Positions 23,861-36,500 of a stretch of DNA of 64,000 bases are shown here, one piece after another (within the stretch, counting starts at the first letter, position 1; each line of letters opens with the position of its first letter). The stretch is taken from contig JAQQWL010000011.1 of NCBI GenBank assembly GCA_038363925.1, forward strand, positions 1,736,001 through 1,800,000. The letters are read 5' to 3'. The notes beneath the pieces are model-generated. The model did not search any database and was not told where the DNA came from. It saw nothing but the letters and a program-made list of their open reading frames with translations. Source of the stretch: Apiospora phragmitis. Lineage: Eukaryota; Ascomycota; Sordariomycetes; Amphisphaeriales; Apiosporaceae. A program made the translations under genes and the position numbers.

Positions 23861-24688
23861 AATGGGGAACGGAGGAAAGAAACACGATGATATGAAGACA
23901 GGAGAAGTGTCAAGGCTCATGACACAACGGAAATTGGAGCTTTGGACGTTATAGGCGAACGTATGTGTGCGATGGTTCTGCCGTAGGTTACGGAGTTTCA
24001 GAACAGGCGTTTGGCGTGGTAGGAAGGCGTTTACTACTGAGAAGAGAATAATACCCCCTGATGCGATACTTCCGCGATTCACTCCATGATAGTCATTACG
24101 ATGAGAATACAATACGATGTATTATGTTACTACATTGAGTATGTGCGAGATACCTACTTTGATGATCTCCTTCGCCTGTCGATGTATACTGGTCCCGTAC
24201 TTGATCGCTGCTTCCTAATACCTTACCTCTCTTCTGTGCCTGTATACTTACTTCCTTTTGATTTTCTATTTTTCTCTCCTTTCTCTTCTCTTAGGCACAT
24301 CACATCACATCACGCCGCAATAAGATGGGGAGGAATACTTACAACATGATGCAGATATATCTTTACATCATTCAGGCTGACTCGCTGTTGATTCCACTGG
24401 TGATTCCAGCAAGGTCGTAATCCAATCGTGCAGATCCTCTGCGGCATAACTCCTCTGAAATCAAAGGGTATCCAAATGCTTCACGCAATTCCGTCCAAAC
24501 TCCGATATCGCAACAACAAAACAAGCCAAATGTGGCATCCAACTCCTACCCATAGCTCCATAACTCCTCGTCCTGGGATGGAATGGAAACTTGCCAACCT
24601 ACAATGGCAATATACAAACCGGTCGGCACTCTGCCGCCAGTATCCTAGACGACATGATCTCTCCGTCTCTCCGTCTCTCCTCCCTCTT
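23861..24688. other. Intergenic, convergent 3' ends
   Basis: About 830 bases separate the plus-strand BTB gene from the stop of the minus-strand repeat protein. The DNA is AT- and pyrimidine-rich. If the BTB frame shifts near 23703, the first 94 bases are coding. I see nothing else. Confidence 0.5.
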
Positions 24689-27546
24689 TCACCATTGAGG
24701 ATGCCAACCGTATTTGGGCATCGGCTGCGACCGCAAATAATCTTTTCGATGATCCGACACGTGGCTGCCGATACAGTAGGCCCTGGGCGGTGGGCGAGGG
24801 TGACTGTCAGCAGCACCACCACCAGCAATAGCGGCAGCAGCAGCAGTGAAGTCTGTTTCTGCTGCTCTAGCAGCTTTCCCTTTCTGGTCGTCTTTCTGGG
24901 CGTCCGCCTGCTTCTTCTTAGTGTCCTCCTGCTTCTTCTTGTCGTATGCCTCCTTCTTCTTGTCATCCTCCTCCTCGATCCTACGCAGCGGGAGGCCCGT
25001 TCGACGGCCCATCTTAGTGTAACGCGCCATTTCCTGCAGCGACTTCTGCGTCTCCTGCTTTTGCGCCTTCAGCAACGCGGGCACGTCGTGGACGACGGTG
25101 GTCAAAACCTCGGGAAGGCCCCGCTTCGCGGCGTCCTTTGCTTGGAAGTGCATTGAGACCGTGAGGGGAAATTGTGACTGTTCGTGGGGGAGATGGTGGT
25201 GCGTGGGTAGCCAGGCAGGGGCTTTGTTAATGTTACCGGCAGCGGCGGCTCTCTGGGCCATGAGGCTTTGCGTCAGCAGAGAGCTGGGCTTGCTCTCGCG
25301 TCCAGAGAAACTAGGGGCAGTAGGAATAGTTCGTGCTGCTGCCTTATCCTCGTCCCCATCCTCTTCCTGGATGGGGGACGGCGCGTTGCCCTCTTTGGCG
25401 GAGATCGTATAGAGGGGTTGCTTGCCGGCCTTGGACTTGCTCGAGGGACCAGCCGGTGCTCGCTGCTTTTGATGCCGTTGTAGACTTGGTGGCGGAGATC
25501 GCGCTTTGGGGGATCCCTGGTCGTCGGTCTCGCTCTCCTCATCATCAGAACCAACAGCCTGTGCGTTGTCCTCGCTCGTGATGGCGCGTCGGAGCTGCTC
25601 TTTGAGGTCAAGCTGTTCTTGTTTTTCGCCGCCTCGGCTAGCAGCAGTGGCTTGCTGTGGGTTCTCGGCCCTGTACGGCCTTGGAGGAGGACCATAGACT
25701 GCTTGTCGTCGTTGCTGTGCTAGTCGCACTTTCGCGTCTGCTTCATCGTCGTCAGAGGAGGAACAGATGGCGTCTTGGTTGTCGTCGGCCATCATCTGAC
25801 GACGCAGCCGCTCTTTTATGTCGAGAGGTTCTTCGTCCTGTTTGCTAGCGGTACTAGGTATTTGTTGTGGGCTTTCGGCCCTGTACGGCCTTGGAGGAGG
25901 ACCATAGGCTGCTTGTCGTCGTTGCTGTGCTAGTTGCACTTTCGTGTTTGCTTCATCGTCGTCGTCGTAGTCAGATGAGGAACAGACGGTGTTTTGGTTG
26001 TCTTCCGCCATTATCTGACGACGCAGCCGCTCCTTTATATCAAGGTGCTCTTCGTCTGATTTGCCAGCCGTACTAGGTACTCGTGGGCTACCACCTCTGG
26101 GATGGTTTGAAGGATGAGATAGAACATGCTGTCGTGGTGACTGGGCTTTCGGGGTTGTCTGATTTTCCATCTCGCCTTCCTCGTCGTCGCCGTCAGCTGC
26201 AGTGGGTTGTTCTCGTTGTGGGTTGCCGGCGGCTTCGTCCTCGATACTCCTACCAGTGGTGGTGATGGCAGCACGAGGAGTGCTGGAGTCGGAAGCAGTG
26301 CTGTGGCTGCCAGGTCCGATGAAGAACGTCGACCTGCGTGGCATTGGTGTTTTACCGGCGCCAGCTGAAGGTCGGCCGCCTGGATAAGGAGACCGCATGG
26401 CCACACCGTGGCAAGAGCTCGGCTCATCGTTGTGCTGCGACGTCTCTTGATCTGAAGCTTCCGACTCGGCCCAACTGACTGTGTCTGACTTTCCTTCCCT
26501 CTTATGTCGAGTGGTGTTTGTGTGATATCCACTCTTGCCCCCTTTGTAAGGTGGTGACGGCAAGAACTTCACAGCTTTCTTGCCGTGATGCCAAGCATCA
26601 CGTTTGGGGAGATCCTCAAAATACGTTTCTGTGCGACGCAAGGCCGGCCGCTGTGGGCGTGGCGGGTTGTGTCGAGCAAGCCTTACTTTTGAGGAGTGCA
26701 CCCAACGGATGACAGGTCTTTGGGGAGGCCGGTGCTGTTGGACAGGCTTGTCAGGCGTGGGACTCTTGTCATGCCGGGGCTGTTGTCATCAGAGAATAAA
26801 TCATCGAGAAGCTCAAGCTCGGGATGGTGGTCTTCCTTGAGGGCTTGGGGTGGCAACCCTCTTTGCCGAGCAACTTGCATATTGTCGCTCTGATTGTGTT
26901 GTTTTCGGCTGCTCTCTCCGTGCGTGTTATGATTTCCTTGGTGGTGAGCTAGTGGGTGATGAGGATGATGGGGTTGAAATTGGTGACCGTGGGCGTGCTT
27001 TGGTTGGCCGTGTTTGTGGTGATGTCCATGTGCAGGTCTGCGTCCATGCACCGGGTGGTGGTGGTTTAATGGGTGTTTGTGGGTGCGAACCCTCCGCACC
27101 GTGGCTGGATGATTGTCCTCTGGCTGGCGTAGAGCAATGTCACTCTTCACCTGCCGTACGGGAGCCTTTGCCTCTTCCTGACCTTGGCCAGGCTCACCCT
27201 TTCGGTCAAGACGAGTAGGCCTTCGGATCAGCAGCGGGGGCGGGACACCTGGTAGTCGAGCCCAAGCCTGTTCCTCCGGGTCCCAATCGGACTGGGAGTC
27301 GAACCAATCTTCCCTTTTTCGGTCTTCGTTGATCTGATCGACTTCCTCTTGGATCATGCGCTCTAGCCGGATGGTCTCGACGGCAAGGACACCGGCGTCC
27401 ACTCCTCGGGGGTGGTGGTTGTCGATCGGCTCGATGACGATCCGCGGCCTTGACGAGAGGTCGTGAAAGTTGCCGACGATAGTGTAGCGACACCCCGTCC
27501 GCGTTTGGTGCTCCATACCGGTCGATCGGTTGGGGATTCGATTCAT
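24689..27546 (-). CDS. Large unrecognised protein with His-rich tract and about 70-residue internal repeats; one-base frameshift
   Basis: I do not recognise this protein. Two overlapping frames join if one base is added to the C run at 26776-26779 (plus-strand G run); the length then becomes 2859 nt, or 952 residues. The joined order is: an N-terminal domain (residues about 1-130) with acidic helices and Trp pairs (DWFDSQSDWDPEEQAW); a His-rich tract (about 150-215) of His-Pro, His-Gly and His-His steps; a Pro/Arg/Lys-rich middle; two and a half repeats carrying LDIKERLRRQ, an Asp/Ser acidic patch and YGPPPRPYRAE; a Lys/Glu-rich probable coiled coil near the end; and a C-terminus ending in PMPKYGWHPQW. 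The ATG at 27546 is the first in frame, but a TTTTCAG acceptor just upstream (27580) allows an earlier exon. No membrane segment. It is probably intracellular and largely disordered. Confidence 0.7.
25657..26090 (-). repeat. In-frame tandem repeat, 210-bp unit, two full copies plus a degenerate third
   Basis: Two copies offset by 210 bp (for example CTGTACGGCC at 25671 and 25881) encode about 70 residues each with the core LDIKERLRRQ, a Ser/Asp patch, and LAQQRRQAxYGPPPRPYRAE. The DNA around GPPPRPYRAE is almost identical between copies. A third, diverged copy (LDLKEQLRR) continues to about 25510. Confidence 0.9.
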
Positions 27547-30500
27547 GACTGCGAGGGAGCGATTCTCATAAAACGATCTCTGAAAAGACACCAAGAAGAA
27601 GAAGAGTGTATTGTCTGCTGTCTATCCTAACTAACGTACATCGTCCGCAGTTTCTGAGCTCTTATTGCATTCAAAGAGCCCTTTTTTTCCCTTTCTCCGA
27701 ATGGAGTTGACAGTGGTCAGCTCGAAATCTAAAGGGAGTTTATACTTCCAACATCATCTTTGACTCATTGAGGGTATCCATTGGTATAGTCTATTTGGGT
27801 ATATATGCTCTGAGATTCTCATGGTACGCAGATACACTTTTCTCTGGACCACGGTTGCAAGCCAATACCACCGCTGTTGAAGCTCATCAGTGAGATAGGA
27901 GAATGAGGGTTGGCTCCCAGGGAACGTTGGTTCACATTCGTCGATATGGAACCACCGTACCAACTTTGTCACAGTTTGAAGTTCATCCCTTTACTCACCA
28001 ACATACCCTTATAATGGCAGAAACTGCCCAGAACGATGGCATTACAAGCAACTAAGGTAGGCAGTCGACTGAGGCGAGAGCACAAGTTTCAAAGCTGGGG
28101 CTTTCCTATGAATGAAAGCATACTCCGCCAAAACAGTACGATCAGTCTACGGATCTAGCATACAAATTCGATAAGACGAGGAGACGTAGCACAGGAATGA
28201 ATGTAGTGTTATAGTTCATATGTCAGCTCAAGATTTATTACTGAGCCGTGAGGTCGGCCGCTTGTTCTAGAACCACCAACTCTTATTGGCCTTGTACGTA
28301 AGGAAGCGTATACAATAGGAGTAGGTATATTTTGCTCCCAGTTGCACCAGCACAAAATCCCTTCGTTCGTACAAGGAGTGGGCAATCAATCCTAACCGCG
28401 CCGCAACCTGTGACCTGGTTCGTCTACCCAACGATTCATGAAACGAAGTTCGAACTCCACGATGATCATCAGCTCTTGATCAAACGAGCACAGCTAGCCA
28501 CATGGGGTTTGCCTATGTACTGAGTTTGTCGCGTTCCTGGCCAGAATATCATCTTAACTTGTGGTAGAAAAGCTTAACTGGCCCTGAACACAGCCGAAAT
28601 ATAAACTTTAAGCTCGCGATTCAGATAAGGTAGCATGACTAGGAAGTTCAGATGGGAAGGGGACCGTTACTACCGTACAATTTGCCTGGTCAGGGGTATC
28701 TGCCGACGGCTAGAGTAGAGCTAGGTAGGCCTACTCTGACCGCCAGATGACATATCGTGCCATTTCTGTGCACCACCATGCTATATACTCCAGCATGGTG
28801 GTATCCTACCGTAGGCCTGGATCGAGCAGGTCCAGGTCGAGGGCAGTCGGAATCACGGGAATAAGAACGGGACAGCTGCAGTGAATGGGATCATGGATCA
28901 TACACGATTGATACCTGCATGGGCAATGCGGAGCGGAATCCATCCACTCCGGCCGCACGAATCGGACGACAGGTCGGTCGTGCTGAAAGGCAGAAGGGCT
29001 CACCTTGCCTCTCTCTCTGCTCTCTCTGCTGTAGGTCTTCTTCATGGACGGGACCTTCGCCTATCCGGACCCATGAGCCATTTGCATGTGCCAAGATTTG
29101 CGCGACAGTCGGGAAAACGGCCCCGTTCTAACCCAGTTGCAGTGCAGCACCTGCGAGCGATAGGGTCCATAGCCCATAGTGGAGTTCCTGATGGACGGCA
29201 CTCCCCCAGAAGCATAACGGTCCATATCACCATGGTGTTTTGCATATCGGCACGGGGACTTGATGAATGTGTGTGCTGCGTTGCATTGCAATCAATTGGC
29301 GATGCAGACGCGGCTGCGAGGAATGACGGCATGCTGGCCCAAGCTGGGGTTTTCTCCTTCTGAAACCAACCCGAAACCCTACGTCGGGTTTTGCCAGTTC
29401 GTCATGAGGCGTTTTCCTTTTTTGTTTCGCCGTTTCATGAACGTATGCTAGCCTCCCATGAAGATTCAATGCAAGCCAACAACAACAAAGCCCGTGGTAA
29501 GCTGGGCTTACGGTAGTTCGCACTGAGCTGCCAGCGTCCGCCCACATATTCTTTTCTTGGAAGGTGTCATCTGATATTCGCATGAACATTCAACGGCCAT
29601 TCAATGGCCTTGGTAAAACAATACGCCTCCGCTCTCGACGATCATCCCCGCTGGTTTGAAGCTTGTAGCAATGCGCTTGCCCATGCCGGACCGCTGGCGG
29701 GTTGGCGTTAGGTGGTATTGCGGCCGCCGAAGGGTGTTGTTAGTGGGCGGGGTGCTGGGGTTGGGTGGTATTGAGAGCCCTCTCGGTAAATAATTATAGC
29801 AGCTGTGTACATTGCGCTTCAAACAGACAGGAGGCCTTGCAGCTACAGTACCTGGGTCCTCCATTTATTAGGGTCGCACATCGTTCGAGTGCGCTGAACA
29901 GCCCTCGGGAAGGCTGCCATGGATGATGGAGGGTTCGACAGGGCCATCTGGAGTGTCTGATGGCCCTATTTAGAGCTACAATGCCAGGTGAGATGGGCTG
30001 ATGCCTCTGCGCGCGCCTCTTCAGACTGGGGACGTTTAACCCCCGTGCTCCGGGCGTATCGAATCTACGGGAAATATTCCTTAGCATGATCTCCCCCAAG
30101 CCCAAGGCTGGCGTAGCGGAGGCCCCGAATGCTTCCGCGAGGCTGGGGGGCGATTGGCATTCTTTAAATGGCGACCGATGGCTCCCGTCTTGTTGCGACG
30201 CATACGTAGAGAGAGCGAGGCTGAGGGCCCGAGCAGATCGTCGTGCCATCGAGCAGCTGCCTCGCGGATCATAGCACGGGTATTCCCCTCTCCGTGTCTA
30301 TCCAGGGTCCTCAAGAGAGGCGCGGAGGGAGGATACTGGGAGATTCTACGTCGCTCATGACTATGGAGCGAACCCTCTTGGTTTGAGAGGGATACCCACC
30401 AGCTCTGATTGGCTCTAGGCATGCGTGGCTTATCAAAAAGGGGCAAAGGCCAAGAAAAGGGACCTGGCTGCTTATGTAGTAGATCTGCCGGCATCTCGCA

Positions 30501-33500
30501 GCGCTTCTCCGGTCGTTCGCCTAGTCTACACGTAACTGGATGCTCTTCAACTGACAGAGTCAAGAGACGCACGCACGGTATCTACATATCTAGGCGGCGG
30601 CGGCATTGACAAACACGCACAGGCTTCCGTTATGTGTGTGGCGGCGTGTATTTCTCTTCTTACTAATTACTTGAGATATTAATAAGTGTCGTGGTCCTGG
30701 ATTCCATAGGCTCGAAAGGTCCACCCCTGAGTAAGGGTCGACGCTATGGTTCCATACAGATACAGGCGCATGATCACTATAACGCAACTATAGCTGTGCT
30801 AGCCTAGTGCTAAGATAGCAACTGTTACGACGGACCCAGACTGCTGCAGCACAGTAATCTCGAGCGGTGGCATTCGATTCCAACACAATCATATCATATC
30901 GAGGCAGAAAACCAGGATAGCAGGACGTAGGCAATACCGTGGTATTTGGAAGGGGGTTCCAGTCACACCGCCATATCCCGCCTTCACCCGCCTTCAGTCT
31001 GCTGAGCGGTGATTGGCCGGTGACAGCAAATGCCGGCTCCCTTGCTCTCCAGGTTGCTGCCCGGCGGCTATTTCCTGATTTGTCGCCCTCAGTCAGATAT
31101 AGATATGGATGTGTGATACAATCCAGACTTGTTGCCCCGTGCTTTCTTCAGAGGATTGAATATTGCGCGAATCATCGAGCTGAGCTCTCCGCACAGTAGC
31201 CCATAATAGTAGTAGATTAGTTTCTATGGCATCCACATAGTCCAGTGGGTCTCTTTTGATTTCGCAATCTACCCCGTGCATCTTGGAGATATGATCGACA
31301 GCCGGGCATCATCCCAGTATTTGGCAAGCAGTCTTCGAGTGGTAAAAAGCAATGGCTCTCTAGGACAGTTTGGGGGCTGCAGATAGCAGCGAACCAGCCT
31401 CAGCAGGAGGGCAGGGTCAGTCTTGGCCAAAGGAGAGCCGCCTTGAGTCTCTCGGAAGATTTTGGGGGACATCGTACGGAAACTGATGTGATCAATCTAA
31501 GGAATCCGAGCTTTTTCGATTTAGTGAGTGACGTGACATGGGCCTTTCTTTTAGCTTTTTTTTCTGGAAATACTGATATACGGATACACACCTACCTACT
31601 CACTCGACTGCAAAGATGAGGTGGCACGATTTACACTGCTTTCGACAGTGATGCGATACCTACTGTGGTTTTGTTAGTCAGGCCGCCAGCCCGGCAAAGA
31701 AATCCCCGTTCCCCTGCATATGATCAGACCGCATCACGGGTGGGTGGCCAAGGCGGCTGCTTCTGCAGGTACGCTTTCAAGCACGGCTTAGAGATGCGGG
31801 GGATGCATGTACTGCTGTACCAATAATTGCAATTCATTCATCTGTCTGATATGAGTAACGTTACCCAGGAGACTGATATCACCAAGGAGGAGGTTGAAAT
31901 TTGCATCAACCAGACAGAACTAACCTATGCATTTTAGCTTGCACATGCGCAGATTGAGATCGGTCTTCTGAAAACTTCCTACCCTGTCGACTTTTCCCCT
32001 TCCGCTACTTACCCTGAGAGCTGGAAATCCAAATGTGAATATCAATTAGAGCCCGTCAAAAATAGCTTCCTGCAGGCACAGGGAGCCCCATGCTAGTTAT
32101 TGTGGTCGAGCTCTCCGCCTCAAATCAATTGGCTACACGTACCTACTCACACCACTCAAGCGATAGGTACAACATGCACCTTTTCCTGCTTCTAGTAGGC
32201 GGTTTGATGAGACCGGCTGTCTGTAATCTGTAAATAAGGAGGTAAATTAAAACATCAGGGCCGAAGGAAGGCTTCCCAGGCGCCGACCGTTAAAGTATAT
32301 TGCGAAGCGTCTTATTTCTGTAGCTCATAGCTACACCTGTCAAGAAAGAAATGTCTCTCGTCGTCATCAGTCAGTCTCAGATCTCAATCAGTCCTGTTCA
32401 GCCAGATGCATGTGCAATCCACCTTGGAACGCCTTTTGTCTTCTGCAAGCAGTTGGCATTGGTTGTTCAGTCTAGGTATTATAAGTCATATGCATGTAGA
32501 TGCATCTATGTAGCAGTATGTAAGGTATCGTATCATGTATATTGGCTATACTTGGTGCAAGTTGCTAAGCTCCGTTTTGTGGCGCCCTAGGCAGGCCCTC
32601 ACTTTGCGAAGTCCGTGTGCTGCTGTTTGACAAAAGTTTCTTTGGTGCTGGATCTAGATTAACCATATGCCAGCCGGCACACTGGTATAAGGCTACTCGC
32701 CACTGACTACCTGTCATTGGGATTGGCATCAAGGAATGCAGTAGCCTACACATGTCGTTTGCACAGGTACCTAAAGTATATTCTGACACTCCCTTTGAGG
32801 TCCGGTATTATCTCCGGTCAGTGCACACACACATTGCAGAACTGATGAGTCCATGAAGGAGACACTATCGTGACTGATCACGCAAAGAGCTAGCCATATC
32901 CGTCCTGCCAATCGAGCCCGGTGCTGGAGAGCAATCTGCTTTTAGTGGCACTGACTGTGTATTTGCGCTGCGACTAAACCTCATGTAATTACCTAGCCAC
33001 GGGGTCGGTTGATTTACAGCAATAGTACGGCTGCGATTGCAGAATGGTCTTCGAGAATGTAATAACTGTTGAAGAGGACCGTTTTGGGAAATCGTCCTGT
33101 TCTTCTTCTCAACTTCCTGATTCTTTGTTGCTCACGAGTTGTAAGGAAGCTGCTGTCTTATAGTGCTCAGTTGTGTGTTTTCCAACCCAGTTGTCTTGGT
33201 AGTTGTATCGCTGCTTGCTTGCTACAAGCCAAACAAAAACTCGGGGACAGCTGAAAGAAGTAGCTGAGTGGCATCCATCCCACTCGACTTTGTTATACGT
33301 TCATTACCTTATCACTCACTTCATTCTTTTATACGTCTGTTTACCTCCTTTCCTGCGTGTTTGAACCTTCGGCATCCCACAGCAGCGACTTTAAAATACA
33401 TGCGACGTTGAGCAGGCCCGCCCACCTTGGAGAGGACCGTTGGACGTCTCGAAACCCCTTGCAGAGCCGAGCTCTGACCCTCAAACATTCCGCATCATTA

Positions 33501-33559
33501 ATTGGTCGTCGGAGGGTTAAGTCCCCTTGGAAGAGAGAGTGCGGCAGGCATTGTGGACC
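27547..33559. other. Gene-poor region (about 6 kb)
   Basis: Apart from one weak two-exon candidate at 27754-28042, I find no gene here. ORFs are short, overlap on both strands and show no family motif. The right-hand 300-400 bases should be promoter and 5' UTR of the RhoGAP gene. No transposon termini or long repeats are visible. Confidence 0.45.
27754..28042 (-). CDS. Possible small two-exon gene (about 83 residues)
   Basis: A weak candidate. Exon 1 (28042-28007) starts with ATG and encodes 12 residues. A 43-nt intron follows with a GTATGT donor and an AAG acceptor. Exon 2 (27963-27754) keeps phase and encodes 71 residues including WFHIDECEPTFPGSQPSF and DELQQRWYWLATVVQRK. The translation looks protein-like, but it matches no family I know, and the intron is shorter than usual. 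It could instead be an upstream exon of the large repeat protein or a remnant of a decayed gene. Confidence 0.2.
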
Positions 33560-36500
33560 ATGTCGCAGCATGCGCTCCATTGTAGCGATGGCCCATCGCC
33601 CTCTCACCTTCGTCGCTCGACCTATTTCCCTGACCAGGACACCCGTCGCTACTCGACTTACTTTCCCGACCAGGACAGCCCGACCATTGGTAGAGTTCAG
33701 CAGGTGAACCTCGTGCTTCCCGACAGTGACCCTCTTGCTCTCGACTTTGACAGCCATTCGCCGGTAGTATCGCAGTTGGGCACAAAGTAAGCACATCCCT
33801 CCCTCCACCCATCCTGTCATCAACCATATTCTCCATCACCTGCTGGCAGAGAAAGCATTTGCACCAAGCATTGCACTCCCACTGGCACTCCTACACTCCT
33901 ACACTACCCTATACCCTGTTCCTGCTCCTGTTCCTGGCTTGCGACCCGCATAACCGGTTGCTTCTTCGGCCAGTCTTTTCCTTCTGTTTTTCTGCCATTC
34001 CACAGCCGACTGCTTTTTCCTTCTTTATTCGCGACATAGGCTGCGTGACAGCAAACTCGTTTTCTTTGATTCGTTTGGAGGGTTCGAGTTCTACACTGTC
34101 CCCAAGCAGCTTCTCTCCCTTTGGGCGCTGCTGTACTGCAACCAGAGACGTGTGCAACCAGCCCAGCCCAACTTAACAATCTTCCGGCCCAGTCAGTGGG
34201 AAGAAGCAATACAATACAGTACATTCTTCGAGATCAAGCGCTGACACTCGAATTCCCCGCCTTCCGCCAGGTCGCTACGAAGAGCCGCACCCAGTCCTCT
34301 GAATACAAACTTCGCTATTTCTCCCCACCTAGCACCAGCCCAAACCGATCAGCGTTTTCACCACTTATTCATGATTCGTTCCCGCCATCGCCAGGAACGC
34401 AGGAATTGAGAAGGCCAGCACAACAAACAGCCTTTGCCCGTATAGGGCATCTCAACCTCAAGCGGTCTCGCACATTCGAGAATACGTTCATACAGGGGCA
34501 ACTGTCTCCTCCAGCGACGCCAATTACACCTCTCCCAGGGTTCGTACTTCCTTCACTTTGCGATGGGACCCGAAGATTTGGGTTGAGCCGAATCACACTA
34601 TATACTAGCTACACCACACTAGTATACACGGATAGTCTAACATAGGCAACATCTACAGATCGATTCACGCACCGTTCTTCCCGAATGACACCAGTAGTCT
34701 CTCCGAGCCTATTGTGACCGCGACGCCTTCCCTTGGCCATCCCGCCAATTCGTTGCCTACCATGGCGGGTGGCTCAAGTTCAGCCCAGGTCGAAAAGATC
34801 CAAGGAGCGCCGCGGACGGCCTCTATCGACTCGTCAGCGTCGACGATGTCCTCGAAAAACTCAGCTGACGCCCTGCCTGGGCCGGCCGAGGTCGCCAGTC
34901 TGATCAAGACAGCTGGCAGTCCCGAATCCTTGATTCAGTACTTGCTCAAGGAGAAGCAATCCCAATCGCAACAAAATGCCCAACTCTGGCGGCTAGTGGA
35001 CAAGCAGAGAGCCATGATTCTGGGGTTGAATAAGGACCTCGAGCGGGCCCTGAAAGACAAGGAGAAGTACCGGAAAAAGATGAAGGAGGTAATGGCTGTT
35101 TCGAGCGCCACTTACGAGGCTCCTTCATCGTCATCGAAAGCGCCTGCTATCCCTCGCCTGGACGTCAATGCTGTCCCTGTGCAGGAAGCCGCTGAAGTGC
35201 CAGCCTCGCCTTCTAACCTAGACTCGGACAGCGTGAAGCACTCTCCCATTGACATGGCCATGGCGCCGTACCCGATTACACCACCTGCTGACCAGATGTC
35301 CAATGGGCCTACATCAGCAGTCGGCGAGCTCCTCAACCCGTCACATGCGATGCCTAAACCGTCGGAACATGCTCTTGGCCACTTTGATCATGAAGAGGAG
35401 GAGCGTGTGGCAGACGCAGCCGACGCGGCAAAGAAGGCTGTTGAGGAAAGGGAGGATATCCCCATGAGCGTGGGCTTGCCTCCTGCGCGAAGCCCCCCAA
35501 GCGACCCTCCGAGTATGCCGCCTCCTGCCCCGCCAGTCAAGGCTTCGAAGGTTGCGGGGAGCCCCCTTCTGAGCACTTCCCACCGCCATCTGCCCCGCCT
35601 CCACGCAAGCCTCCGCCTGCGCCGTTGCAACTGAAAAAGGGTAATCTGCCAGTTTCCATCTCACCAGAGGAGGGAGAGAACGATACAGATTCGGATTTCG
35701 ACTCTTTGTTGGGGGTAGATGAGATGCCCATACCTGAGAAACGGGGTCGAAGGCGCACGAGGGGAGGAAGACGATAGAGTGAGGGAGATGTTGGCGTTAC
35801 AAGAGGCAGAGAGGCGTAGCTTGTCAAAGAAGAGTAAGAAGGGAAGCCAAAAAGGGACTCCAAAGGAGGCCGAATTCGAACCACCCGTAAATTCTACGGC
35901 GGAACTCGCCCCTCCTCCCAGTTATGCACCCGCCTCCCTTGCTGGCGTGCTTAATGGAGACGATCAGAAGAACTACCTAACAGCCCCTTTACCGAGTCCT
36001 GGACTTCCCGCCAGCCCTCGACCAGCCGATAAAGTCCAGTCGCCTCCTCTGTCACCCAGATCAGTTGGAGCGACGGCGGGCCACCTTTCGCCACGCGCCC
36101 CCCGGCAACCGATTCCCCTCCCGCCCAACACGTCTGGCTCCAATCTTTCAATTTCACCTGGATCCGTGCCCGCACCGCTGAGTGTTTCGAAGCTGAGAAT
36201 TGACCCAGTTCAAACCAGCCCTACGGCAGCTTTAGATAGCCCGACAGAGCGGACTAAAGTCTATAAGGGATTCGTCACTGAGGAGTACCCTGATCTTCTC
36301 TTGCCTCCGAATGCTCTTCCTTCCATTACCGTGAAGGTTGCTTCGTCTCGCATGAAGCCATCAAGAGCCAGTCTGATCTCGCTCACTCAGCTAGAGGAGG
36401 ACCCTGTGTTTACCTTGGCTGTCTTCTTACGGTCAGAAGGAGGGGAGCTTTGGCGTGTCGAGAAGGACATTGCGTCGCTCAGCAAGCTTGACCAGCGACT

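Noticed and set aside
24428..25156. 242-codon plus-strand ORF with poly-Leu/Ser
   Set aside because: Antisense of the Lys/Glu/Ala-rich C-terminus of the minus-strand repeat protein.
29227..30572. Several 100-160-codon ORFs on both strands in the 29-30.6 kb interval
   Set aside because: They overlap one another, lack family motifs and plausible splice-linked neighbours, and begin at non-ATG or poor-context starts.
34121..34200. Upstream extension of the second RhoGAP exon frame as an independent start
   Set aside because: The segment before about 34204 lacks conserved-looking sequence and an ATG in good context is at 33560; it is treated as intron, though this is not proven.
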